Assembly: GCA_902526435.1 (NCBI GenBank)
Contig: CABZLA010000007.1
Coordinates: forward strand, 1-48,399
Length of the DNA stretch: 48,399 nt
DNA from: an uncultured Prochlorococcus sp.
GTDB lineage: Bacteria; Cyanobacteriota; Cyanobacteriia; PCC-6307; Cyanobiaceae
Reading direction: 5' to 3'
The first letter of the stretch is position 1. The number at the start of each line of letters is the position of its first letter. A program made the translations under genes and the position numbers. Below, piece after piece: positions 19,023-27,590 of the stretch. Below the pieces are notes generated by a model, which searched no databases, was not told where the DNA came from, and worked only from the letters and a program-made list of their open reading frames with translations.

Positions 19023-19925
19023 TTACCTATCTCTATTTGTAATAAAATCAGCTAAGTAGATTAAATGTTTTGCATTTAAACCCCAAGGCTCAATTGCTTT
19101 CTTAGCTTTGTCCACTAAATCAAAAGCTCTTTTCTTTGATTCTTCCATGCCAAGTAATTTAGGATACGTAGTTTTATCTGCCAAAAGATCTTTACCTGCT
19201 GTTTTGCCAAGCTTCTCACTGCTTGAGGTTAAATCAAGGATGTCATCTATTATTTGGAATGCTAAACCGATTCCCTCTGCATATGTTGTTAGGGCCTTTA
19301 ATAATTCTTCATTAGCACCTGCAATCATTGCCCCAGTTCTTACGCAAGCTTTTAATAATGCACCGGTCTTATGAAGATGAATATACTCAAGGGTTTCAAG
19401 ATCAACCTCTTTCCCTTCACATTCCAAATCAACAACTTGACCTCCAACTAGTCCGGGTGCTCCTGCTACTAGGGAAAGTTCTCCAACTACATTTAATAAT
19501 CTATTGGGATCAACGCCAGGGCTCCTTAATGAGACCATTTCAAAGGCTCTGGTTAATAATGCATCGCCAGCTAGAATAGCTAATGCATCTCCATAAACTT
19601 TATGGTTAGTAGGTCTCCCTCTCCTTAAGTCGTCATTGTCCATCGCAGGTAAATCATCATGAATTAAGGACATGGTATGAATCATTTCTATAGCAACTGC
19701 TGTTGGAACAGCTAGAGAGGGATCACCTCCTGCCAGAGAACAAGATGCTAGACACAAAATAGGACGTATCCTTTTACCTCCAGCCAAGAGAGAATATCTC
19801 ATTGATTCCCTAAGTATTTTTGGATTCTCTGGGCCTAATGAGAAATCAAGAGCATCTTCGACGACATTTCTTGTGTCTTTAAGATATTTTTCAAAATCCG
19901 TAATATTATCAATAACTTCTTTCAT
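19023..19925 (-). CDS. crtE: Geranylgeranyl diphosphate synthase
   Basis: CrtE condenses isopentenyl diphosphate onto allylic diphosphates to make the C20 precursor of carotenoids, the chlorophyll phytyl tail and prenylquinones. The 300-residue polyprenyl synthase has both aspartate-rich motifs: DDLPAMD starting at D90 (with RRGRPTNHK behind it) and DDILD (227-231). The [10 protein letters not shown] substrate loop lies at about 47-55. The residues before the first motif (SLIHDD) fit a cyanobacterial GGPP synthase. folD lies 37 bases upstream, and the DUF212 gene is 14 bases downstream. Confidence 0.94.
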   Translation of the reverse strand: MKEVIDNITDFEKYLKDTRNVVEDALDFSLGPENPKILRESMRYSLLAGGKRIRPILCLASCSLAGGDPSLAVPTAVAIEMIHTMSLIHDDLPAMDNDDLRRGRPTNHKVYGDALAILAGDALLTRAFEMVSLRSPGVDPNRLLNVVGELSLVAGAPGLVGGQVVDLECEGKEVDLETLEYIHLHKTGALLKACVRTGAMIAGANEELLKALTTYAEGIGLAFQIIDDILDLTSSSEKLGKTAGKDLLADKTTYPKLLGMEESKKRAFDLVDKAKKAIEPWGLNAKHLIYLADFITNRDR

Positions 19926-19962
19926 TTTTTACGTTGAGTAATGTTTTTCTGCATCGTTGGCT

Positions 19963-20859
19963 TTATGGCTGCAGGTCATTAAGAGTTGATGATAAACCAA
20001 ATTGTTTTTGCCAGCTGGAAATAGTATTTACTAGTAACATTGTTACTGTCATTGGTCCAACACCACCAGGGACGGGAGTGTATGCAAATACTTTGGAAAT
20101 TACATCTTCTAATAATACATCTCCACATAATCTGTTTTTGCTTTTGTCGGAACTTTCTAATCGATGAATTCCAACGTCAATAATTACAGCACCTTCTTTA
20201 ACAAAACTTGAGTCTATGAGGTTAGGTTTTCCTGCCGCAGCAATTAATATATCCGCTTCCTTGCAAATTTTATTTAAATTTATAGTTTTTGAATGAGTCA
20301 TTGTTACGGTCGCATTAAGATTCAGCAACATAAGAGATAGTGGTTTCCCAACCAACAAACTTCTTCCAATAACAACAATTTTCTTTCCTTCAATTTCAAT
20401 ATTTTGGGATCTTAGTAAATTAATTATCCCAGCTGGTGTGCAGGATCTCATCGCAGGTTCATTTTTTACTAACTTCCCAATATTTTGCTCATTTAATCCA
20501 TCTACATCTTTCCCTGGATTAATGTAACTTATCAATCTTTGTTCATCAAATTTCTTTGATATGGGTAGTTGCAATAACATTCCATCAATATCATTATCAA
20601 GGTTTAATTTATTTAATAATTTTTCAACTTCTTTTTGATCTACTGAATCTTTTAGATGAAAAATATAACTCTTTATTCCAACTCTTGAACAAGCTTTTTC
20701 TTTGTTCCCTACATAAACTCCGCTTGCAGGATCTTCGCCAATTCTTATTACAGCCAAACCAGGATTTCTTTTTGCAATTGTTTTATTAGTTTGAATATAG
20801 TTTTTTAACCTTTCTTCGATTTCTAAAGATAATTTTTTACCATCTAGTTTTAATGACAT
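19963..20859 (-). CDS. folD: Methylenetetrahydrofolate dehydrogenase / methenyltetrahydrofolate cyclohydrolase
   Basis: FolD interconverts 5,10-methylene-THF and 10-formyl-THF for purine and formyl-methionine synthesis. The 298-residue protein has the family signatures in [14 protein letters not shown] (with the catalytic Lys), [11 protein letters not shown], the NADP-binding [17 protein letters not shown] and [15 protein letters not shown] near the C-terminus. The ATG start at 20859 is followed by [16 protein letters not shown], a normal FolD start. It lies 65 bases from the divergent HD phosphohydrolase gene and upstream of crtE. Confidence 0.96.
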   Translation of the reverse strand: MSLKLDGKKLSLEIEERLKNYIQTNKTIAKRNPGLAVIRIGEDPASGVYVGNKEKACSRVGIKSYIFHLKDSVDQKEVEKLLNKLNLDNDIDGMLLQLPISKKFDEQRLISYINPGKDVDGLNEQNIGKLVKNEPAMRSCTPAGIINLLRSQNIEIEGKKIVVIGRSLLVGKPLSLMLLNLNATVTMTHSKTINLNKICKEADILIAAAGKPNLIDSSFVKEGAVIIDVGIHRLESSDKSKNRLCGDVLLEDVISKVFAYTPVPGGVGPMTVTMLLVNTISSWQKQFGLSSTLNDLQP

Positions 20860-20924
20860 TTAGAAAAACTTCTCCTTTTTACTTCTAGCATGCCTATAAT
20901 TTTAAATTAATCAATTATTTCTAA

Positions 20925-22406
20925 TTGTATTCTGTGGAAACTACTACAAGAATTATAAAAAAAATAAATAATTTATGGAAAAGAAGTCAATTCCCTTCAA
21001 AGAACCCCATTCAAATTTCAACAATAGATAAATTAATTATCTCCTTAATATGTATTGTTATCTCCATAATATCCTCCTATGAAATTCTTCTTTCTCCAAC
21101 GTTAGGAGTCTCAGATCTTTTTTCTTGGGGCTTGAATTTCGCGGAAGTCTTATTCACGTGTGGATTTTTAATATTAGTTTCTAGAAAAGAAAATCCCAAT
21201 ATTAATTCAAGACAAATCTTGTTAATTATTTCACTGCTGTTAGTAGTTCAGATGATAAAAAATATATTTGGATCAGGATTTAGTCCTCTTTCAATTATTG
21301 TACCTCCTGCTTTAATTATTTCTCAAGGTATGGGAACGATAACTGCTTTAGCTTGGGTCTCAATAGCGAGTCTAAGTTGGCCAGATTATCTGATGAATAT
21401 TAATAATAATCTGCTACTCATAACATTGATTTGCGCCAGTGTCGTTTCAGTTCTTGGAGGAAGAATAAGAAGTCGAGCTCAGTTACTTCAACTTTCAATA
21501 TTTGTTCCAATTGGGGCATTTATTTCTCAATGGTTACTTATTGGAAATGATGAATATTCCTTGGTGGATAAACAAGAATTTTTTACTTCTAATGGCAAAA
21601 TATTTTCTGATTCTTTGTTATTGGCAATAATAATGCTCATAACAATATTATTTATCCCTATTTTTGAGTCCATATTTGGATTATTAACAAAGGCAAGATT
21701 ATTGGAATTGGCTGATAAAGAAAAACCTCTTATTAGAAGACTCTCTATTGAAGCTCCTGGTACTTTTGAGCATACTTTGTTGATATGTGGTCTAGCTGAA
21801 GAGGCGACAAGAATGATAGGAGGGGATATTGATCTTATCAAAACTGGATCTCTCTATCATGATGTTGGAAAACTACATGCTCCAAATTGGTTCATTGAGA
21901 ATCAAGATGGGGGTGTTAATCCACATGATGAAATAGATGATCCTCTTAAAAGCGCAGAGGTTTTACAAGCCCACGTAGATGAAGGCCTGAAATTTGCAAG
22001 AAAAAATAGATTGCCAAAACCAATAGCTAATTTCATCCCAGAACATCAGGGAACTCTAAAAATGGGATATTTTCTTAATAAAGCTGAAGAGAAAAAACTA
22101 AATTTTAATGATAGTGATTTTAGATATAAAGGTCCCATACCACAATCAAAAGAAACGGCTATTTTGATGCTTGCCGATGGATGTGAAGCGGCATTAAGAG
22201 CAATGGATATTAATGCTTCTGATTATGAGGCACTTGAAACAATATCCAAAATTTGTAATTCAAGGATAATTGATGGTCAGTTAAATGATAGTAATCTTTC
22301 CAAGGGAGAAATTTTTCTAATAAAAAAATCTTTTTTAAATGTTTGGAAAAGAATTAGACATAGGCGAATTCAATATCCAACAACAAAAAATAATACTTTT
22401 TCTTAA
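20925..22406 (+). CDS. Seven-helix membrane HD-domain phosphohydrolase (PgpH-like)
   Basis: The 493-residue protein has about seven membrane helices (roughly residues 35-250) followed by a cytoplasmic HD domain with H283 (FEHTLL), the H312-D313 pair in YHDVGKL, and downstream histidines in NPHDE and PEHQG. This is the 7TM-HD family; the Listeria member PgpH hydrolyses c-di-AMP. Unlike PgpH it has no large extracellular 7TMR-HDED domain, because helix 1 starts within 40 residues of the N-terminus. A role in c-di-AMP breakdown is likely by family only. Start: TTG at 20925; GTG at 20934 is an in-frame alternative. It is divergent from folD. Confidence 0.85.
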   Translation: MYSVETTTRIIKKINNLWKRSQFPSKNPIQISTIDKLIISLICIVISIISSYEILLSPTLGVSDLFSWGLNFAEVLFTCGFLILVSRKENPNINSRQILLIISLLLVVQMIKNIFGSGFSPLSIIVPPALIISQGMGTITALAWVSIASLSWPDYLMNINNNLLLITLICASVVSVLGGRIRSRAQLLQLSIFVPIGAFISQWLLIGNDEYSLVDKQEFFTSNGKIFSDSLLLAIIMLITILFIPIFESIFGLLTKARLLELADKEKPLIRRLSIEAPGTFEHTLLICGLAEEATRMIGGDIDLIKTGSLYHDVGKLHAPNWFIENQDGGVNPHDEIDDPLKSAEVLQAHVDEGLKFARKNRLPKPIANFIPEHQGTLKMGYFLNKAEEKKLNFNDSDFRYKGPIPQSKETAILMLADGCEAALRAMDINASDYEALETISKICNSRIIDGQLNDSNLSKGEIFLIKKSFLNVWKRIRHRRIQYPTTKNNTFS

Positions 22407-22417
22407 TTTAATATTTT

Positions 22418-22810
22418 TTATAATCTAATATTTCTTCGATGTTTCGGATTACACCAATATATTAAAGCCAAGACGCTAAAAAAAGCAGATAAAAGTGTAA
22501 AACCTCCAATTCCAAAAATATCTTTAAGGACGACTAATCGAAAAATAGAATATGGAGCTGTTCCAGAAATTATCATTGAAAGAGATACCAGAGTTAAGGT
22601 AATACCCCATTTCTTCTCTGCTAAAAGAGCAGAAGAAGAGACAATTCCAACTATTGCTGCAGGCCAGCCAAGGCTTATAGCTAGTGTAATATTAGCTACT
22701 TTTAATGGAGGCCCATAACTAACTATTAAAGCGATTATGGGTAAAGTAATGATATTACTTATCAAACCAACCCATGCAAGAGTCCAATATCCTAATACCC
22801 TTTCTCTCAT
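22418..22810 (-). CDS. Small integral membrane protein, function unknown
   Basis: This 130-residue protein is almost wholly hydrophobic, with four predicted membrane segments (about residues 10-32, 36-60, 70-90 and 96-118) and a basic C-terminus (CNPKHRRNI). I recognise no named family. Similar four-helix proteins are common among picocyanobacterial hypotheticals. ATG start at 22810. It converges on the HD phosphohydrolase gene with 11 bases between stops and sits 74 bases downstream of leuA in the same direction. Confidence 0.65.
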   Translation of the reverse strand: MRERVLGYWTLAWVGLISNIITLPIIALIVSYGPPLKVANITLAISLGWPAAIVGIVSSSALLAEKKWGITLTLVSLSMIISGTAPYSIFRLVVLKDIFGIGGFTLLSAFFSVLALIYWCNPKHRRNIRL

Positions 22811-22884
22811 TACTTTATTTGATTAAATATTGAATTAAAGCTTTAATCTACATTATTAAGTTACTGGTTTCTTGTTAAACTCAA

Positions 22885-24525
22885 TTATTTTTTAGGATTT
22901 GATAATATCTTTTTTTTAGGATTTTCTAAATTATCAAATTGAGGATGAATAGAGTTTTTCTTTTCTGAAAAAATAAGCCTGTTTAAAGCATTTACAAAAG
23001 CATTCGCAGCAGCAACAACTACGTCTGTATCCGCAGAATGTCCTGAATATATTTTATTCTTGTTCCGAATTCTTATAGTAACTTCTCCTAATGCATCTAT
23101 CCCTTCGGTTACAGATTTTACTGAAAACTCTATTAATTCATTAGGAACTTTAGCTAATGCATTTAGTGCTTCGCAAACCGCATCTACAGGTCCAGTACCT
23201 ATTGCGACAGCAGTATCTTCAGTATGATCTTCAGTATTTACAAGAGTTACTGTAGCGGTAGGTTTGGATGAACTCCCGCAACTAACTTGAACATGACTTA
23301 ATTGAAATTTAGATTCCGGAAGTTGAACTTGTTCACTAACTATAGCTTCTAAATCTCTATCAGTAATTTCTCTTTTTCTATCAGCTAGATCTTTGAAACG
23401 AGCAAAAGCATCATTCAAGTCTTCTCTACTTAAATCGTATCCCATCTCTTCCAATCTTGCTCTTACTGCACTTCTTCCACTAAGTTTTCCTAGTGAAATT
23501 TTATTATCATTCAAACCAACAGTTTTTGCATCAATAATTTCATATGTAAGTCTATTTTTTAGTACACCATCCTGATGGATGCCTGACTCATGTGCAAAAG
23601 CATTTGCCCCAACAATAGCCTTGTTAGGCTGAACATTCATTCCAGTTAAGTTAGATACTAATCGCGATGTTTTTGTGATTTCTTCTGTTCTTATTGCTGT
23701 TAGTGGAGTAGGTGAATCTGAACTTCTTCCAAAGAAAGTATTAAAAAAACTTTTCCTCACATGTAATGCCATTACTAATTCTTCTAAAGAGGCATTCCCT
23801 GCTCTTTCCCCTATGCCGTTTATTGTGCACTCTAATTGCCTCGCTCCGTTTTTTGCTGCCTCTAGAAAATTCGCAACGGCTAAACCTAAATCATTATGAC
23901 CATGAACTGAAATAATAGCTTCATCAATATTTGGAACATTTTTATTAATATCAAAAATAAGCTTCCCAAATTCACTTGGAGTTGTGAAGCCAACTGTATC
24001 TGGAATATTAATAGTTGTAGCACCTGATGTAATCGCTAGTTGAATTACTTCATAAAGAAATTCAGGATCACTCCTTGAGGCATCTTCACAAGAGAATTCA
24101 ACATCATCAACTAATGATTTAGCATAACTAACCATTTCAGGAACCATACAAAGAACATCCGCTCTTGTTTTTCTAAGTTTATGTTTTAGGTGGATATCGC
24201 TAGTAGCAATAAACGTATGAATCCTTTTTTTAGGGGCTGGGCTTATAGCTTCATAACAGGCTTTTATATCATTTGTAGAAGCCCTAGCCAAACCACAAAT
24301 TATTGGACCATTTTCTCCACCAACTACTTCAGCAATTTTATTTACTGCCTTAAAATCTCCGGAACTAGCAAATGGAAAACCTGCTTCAATAACATCTACT
24401 CCTAATCTTGCAAGTTGATGGGCAATTGCAAGCTTTTCCTCAAGATTTAAACTCGCACCAGGAGATTGCTCGCCATCTCGCAATGTTGTATCAAAGATTA
24501 ATATTCTGCCAGGATCTCTGGACAT
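22885..24525 (-). CDS. leuA: 2-isopropylmalate synthase
   Basis: LeuA condenses acetyl-CoA with 2-oxoisovalerate, the first committed step of leucine synthesis. In this 546-residue protein the catalytic barrel shows [15 protein letters not shown] (about 11-25), [14 protein letters not shown] with metal-ligand histidines, and [17 protein letters not shown]. The C-terminal part (after about residue 390) is the regulatory LeuA dimer domain that binds leucine for feedback inhibition, with [12 protein letters not shown] and [11 protein letters not shown]. The length is that of the bacterial long-form enzyme with an intact regulatory domain. ATG start at 24525; divergent from the GH57 gene over 240 bases. 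Confidence 0.96.
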   Translation of the reverse strand: MSRDPGRILIFDTTLRDGEQSPGASLNLEEKLAIAHQLARLGVDVIEAGFPFASSGDFKAVNKIAEVVGGENGPIICGLARASTNDIKACYEAISPAPKKRIHTFIATSDIHLKHKLRKTRADVLCMVPEMVSYAKSLVDDVEFSCEDASRSDPEFLYEVIQLAITSGATTINIPDTVGFTTPSEFGKLIFDINKNVPNIDEAIISVHGHNDLGLAVANFLEAAKNGARQLECTINGIGERAGNASLEELVMALHVRKSFFNTFFGRSSDSPTPLTAIRTEEITKTSRLVSNLTGMNVQPNKAIVGANAFAHESGIHQDGVLKNRLTYEIIDAKTVGLNDNKISLGKLSGRSAVRARLEEMGYDLSREDLNDAFARFKDLADRKREITDRDLEAIVSEQVQLPESKFQLSHVQVSCGSSSKPTATVTLVNTEDHTEDTAVAIGTGPVDAVCEALNALAKVPNELIEFSVKSVTEGIDALGEVTIRIRNKNKIYSGHSADTDVVVAAANAFVNALNRLIFSEKKNSIHPQFDNLENPKKKILSNPKK

Positions 24526-24765
24526 TAATTTATTACAATTACCACTATATTAAGCTAAATAAAAAAAAATTACTAGATACGGATAAATATACCCCTGACT
24601 ATGGTGATCAATACCTTATTAGTTTTTGGTTAACTTATAATAAATAAAAAGTTTTTATATTTGTTTAATAAAGTATTATTTATAAAAAATTAAATAATTA
24701 AATACTTGCCTAAAAGTAAATTTTGACATTTTAAACGAAACTTTAATCATAATCTTTAAAAAACT
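24526..24765. promoter_or_regulatory. Divergent promoter region leuA / GH57 gene
   Basis: These 240 bases separate the two divergent starts. On the + strand a perfect TTGACA (24723-24728) is followed 19 bases later by CATAAT (24748-24753). This is a possible sigma-70 type promoter, though with wider spacing than the ideal 17, and it would give the GH57 mRNA a very short leader. On the - strand a TATTATAAG-like stretch near 24635-24643 could serve leuA. I see no leader peptide rich in leucine codons, so there is no sign of leu attenuation. Confidence 0.3.
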
Positions 24766-26349
24766 ATGCATGGGCCTCTCCCTAATAAAAATTACTTAGG
24801 CAGATTGGCAATAGTTCTACATGCTCATCTGCCTTATGTTAGAAAAAATGAAAAAAATTCCTTAGAAGAAGATTGGTTATTCCAAGCAATACTCGAATGT
24901 TATATTCCATTACTTCAAGTATTGGAATCAAGCAAAAAGCAAGATACTAGCAATACAAAATTAACCCTCAGTTTATCTCCAACCTTATTGTCACTTCTTC
25001 AAAATAAACAAATTCAAAAGAAATACTCATCTTGGATTAAAACAAGAATAGAATTTTTGAATGATTTACCTAAAAAAGAACAAGCTGCATCTGAATTTCT
25101 TCTGAGAAATATTAAAAGTAATTATTTATATTGGGAAAAATGTTCTGGAGATTTAATTGAAAGATTTAAAAATTTAAATTTGACTGGAAATTTAGATATC
25201 CTTACTTGTGCAGCAACACATGGATATTTGCCAATCCTTAGAGAAAACCCTGAAACAGTATTGGGTCAAATAAAAACTGCAATAAGAAGTCATGAAGTTA
25301 TTTTTGGAACAAGACCTTTAGGGATTTGGTTACCTGAGTGTGCTTATTATGAAAACCTTGATGAAATATTAATTAATTGCGGAATTAGATATGCAGTTTT
25401 AGATGGTCATGGGATTTTAAATGGATCACCAAGGCCAAGGTATGGGGTATATGCCCCTATATGTTCCAAAAAAGGGGTAGCTTTTTTTGGAAGAGATAGT
25501 GAATCAACATTGCCAGTTTGGTCCTCAAGAGCGGGATACCCAGGGAATCCAGTTTATAGGGAATTTCATAAAGACTTAGGATGGGAATTGTCTTCCACAG
25601 AACTACAAAAAAAAGGAATTCCAACAAGTAGGCCTTTAGGATTGAAATTTCATAAAATTACAAATAATGAGTGTTCATTAGGCAAAAAAGAATTTTATAT
25701 GGAATATGAAGCTATAAAAAAAGTTGAAGAACATGCTGATAATTATCTTTTATCAAGATCTAAACAATTAAAAAACCTTTCTTTATCCGCATCATTCGAA
25801 CCTTTGTTAATTGCTCCATTTGATGCTGAACTATTTGGACATTGGTGGTATGAAGGACCAAGATTTATTGAAAATATACTCAAAAAATCTACAAAATATT
25901 TCATTAAGCTTACAAACCTAAGGGAAATTCTCCTTCAAAATCCTAACCTTCAAATTTGTGATCCATCTCCTTCAAGCTGGGGTCAGGGAGGATTTCATAA
26001 ATACTGGCTTAATGATAAAAATGCATGGATAGTTCCAGAAATCACAAAAGCAGGTGCTGTTTTTGTTGAATTATCCAATAAGAATTTTAATGATGATTTC
26101 TCTATAAGATTATTAAAACAAGCAGCAAGAGAGTTACTTCTTTCTGAATCCTCTGATTGGAGTTTTATTTTAAAGGCAGGAACTACAACTGAACTCGCTA
26201 AAGAAAGGATTGATAGACATCTTTTTAGATTCTGGAAATTAATTGAAATGTTAGAAAATAAATCTTTAATTGATTATAAATTTCTCAAAAATATTGAAGA
26301 AGAAGATAAAATATTTCCTGATATAAGAATTAAAGATTGGAGATTATAA
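24766..26349 (+). CDS. Glycoside hydrolase family 57 protein, probable 1,4-alpha-glucan branching enzyme
   Basis: The 527-residue length fits the GH57 branching-enzyme group. Motifs in order are IVLHAHLPYVR (about 16-26), ATHGYLP (about 150-156), the nucleophile Glu191 in GIWLPECAYY, and the acid/base Asp353 in APFDAELFGHWWYEG. A late ESSDWSFIL also matches the group. GH57 branching enzymes introduce alpha-1,6 links into glycogen; related GH57 members are amylases or amylopullulanases, so the exact activity is inferred. The convergent lycopene cyclase gene ends 5 bases away. Confidence 0.85.
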   Translation: MHGPLPNKNYLGRLAIVLHAHLPYVRKNEKNSLEEDWLFQAILECYIPLLQVLESSKKQDTSNTKLTLSLSPTLLSLLQNKQIQKKYSSWIKTRIEFLNDLPKKEQAASEFLLRNIKSNYLYWEKCSGDLIERFKNLNLTGNLDILTCAATHGYLPILRENPETVLGQIKTAIRSHEVIFGTRPLGIWLPECAYYENLDEILINCGIRYAVLDGHGILNGSPRPRYGVYAPICSKKGVAFFGRDSESTLPVWSSRAGYPGNPVYREFHKDLGWELSSTELQKKGIPTSRPLGLKFHKITNNECSLGKKEFYMEYEAIKKVEEHADNYLLSRSKQLKNLSLSASFEPLLIAPFDAELFGHWWYEGPRFIENILKKSTKYFIKLTNLREILLQNPNLQICDPSPSSWGQGGFHKYWLNDKNAWIVPEITKAGAVFVELSNKNFNDDFSIRLLKQAARELLLSESSDWSFILKAGTTTELAKERIDRHLFRFWKLIEMLENKSLIDYKFLKNIEEEDKIFPDIRIKDWRL

Positions 26350-26354
26350 GAATC

Positions 26355-27566
26355 TCATTTTATCTTTAACATCCCAAGCTTAACTTTTAAAGGTGAATTA
26401 ATAAACATTTTACTCATTACATAAATCAATTTAGGTAATGGAAGAGTATTGGTTAGAAAACCTACCCATTCTTCCGTTGACAATTTGAAAAAATTAGAAA
26501 AGAAACATCTCAATCTACTTTCATCAAAGCTCATTAATCTCCTGAGTCCGTATTGATAGAGCCTATGTCTTTGAATTAATTCATATGGCCATAAGACTGA
26601 CCATCCTTTAGTGGCTAATTCTAGTGAACTATAGTTTGGTTCTCTCAAAAAGATTGCTAATTTTTTAGCGAGAAGTGGAGCTCTTCTTAATAGAGATCCA
26701 ATCATATATCCAGACGCGGGATGAACCATACTTGCGGCTCCTCCAAAACCAAGAACTGATTGGTTCTTATATGGTAGTGGTAAATTCATAGGGAATAAGC
26801 AATTCTCCTCATGAAGAATTTCTACTACTTTTATACCTTTTTTATTTAATCTACTTAAAAGTCTTTTTTTTAGATGGCCTTGTGAAAAAGAAGGATAACT
26901 AGCTAGTGATGTCTCTTCAACAAAATAAGTTTCACTTCCTAAATCCATTGCGTAAAGAAAAGAGGGTGATTTTAACAACTCTTCATCCTTTAAATGGTCA
27001 GAACGAAAATCCATTAAAACAAATTGATCTTTTTTTACAGGAGGAGTAGAAAATTTACCGACTATTCCGTAAGCAGCTTGCTGTGCGACTTCTTTTAAAA
27101 ATGGTCTTTTTATAAATTTACTCTTATGTCCGCTTGCATCAATTACTAATCTTGCCTTTAGTTTTAACCCTGATGAACAAATCACTTCAGAAATCTTGTT
27201 TTCTGATTTAATTAATTTTGCAGTTTCATTCAACCACTGAATACCTTTGCAGGTCTTCAAAAGTTCATTTTGAAAAGCCTCCTGATTAATTAAACCATAA
27301 TCATAATAATGTTTTGTGGGACTATTCCCTTTATCCTTAATTCCATCTCCAAAATAGCTTATAGTTTTTGACCATCTATGTGATAACAAAGACGCTAAAC
27401 CAAATTCTTCTAACTCAGAAGCCCAAATCCCGTATGTATTTTCCCATTTTTCATAAGGAGATTTTGTTGATATCCCTTTGATATTTAGATTTTGTTTGGC
27501 TAATTCTGAAGCTAAACATAATGCTGCAGGCCCAGAACCTAATATTAAAATATCAAGAATTTCCAT
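26355..27566 (-). CDS. crtL: Lycopene cyclase, CrtL type (probably beta)
   Basis: This flavoprotein-like cyclase closes the ionone ring(s) of lycopene. The 403-residue protein begins with the dinucleotide-binding ILILGSGPAALCLASELA. It shows the conserved EEN-type segment near HEENCLFPMNLPLP and the CrtL signature GGAASMVHPASGYMIGSLLRRAP at about 275-298. Marine Prochlorococcus has two CrtL paralogues, beta and epsilon, which make the beta,epsilon carotenoid alpha-carotene. The position next to gyrA recalls the beta cyclase (crtL-b), but I cannot prove which one this is. gyrA lies 24 bases upstream in the same direction. Confidence 0.85.
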   Translation of the reverse strand: MEILDILILGSGPAALCLASELAKQNLNIKGISTKSPYEKWENTYGIWASELEEFGLASLLSHRWSKTISYFGDGIKDKGNSPTKHYYDYGLINQEAFQNELLKTCKGIQWLNETAKLIKSENKISEVICSSGLKLKARLVIDASGHKSKFIKRPFLKEVAQQAAYGIVGKFSTPPVKKDQFVLMDFRSDHLKDEELLKSPSFLYAMDLGSETYFVEETSLASYPSFSQGHLKKRLLSRLNKKGIKVVEILHEENCLFPMNLPLPYKNQSVLGFGGAASMVHPASGYMIGSLLRRAPLLAKKLAIFLREPNYSSLELATKGWSVLWPYELIQRHRLYQYGLRRLMSFDESRLRCFFSNFFKLSTEEWVGFLTNTLPLPKLIYVMSKMFINSPLKVKLGMLKIK

Positions 27567-27590
27567 AAGAACTTTCTAATCTAAAGGTTG

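Noticed and set aside
24408-24647. Plus-strand open frame spanning the leuA start and its upstream region
   Set aside because: Most of it is antisense to the LeuA N-terminus and its tail is AT-rich intergenic sequence; no ribosome site or motif.
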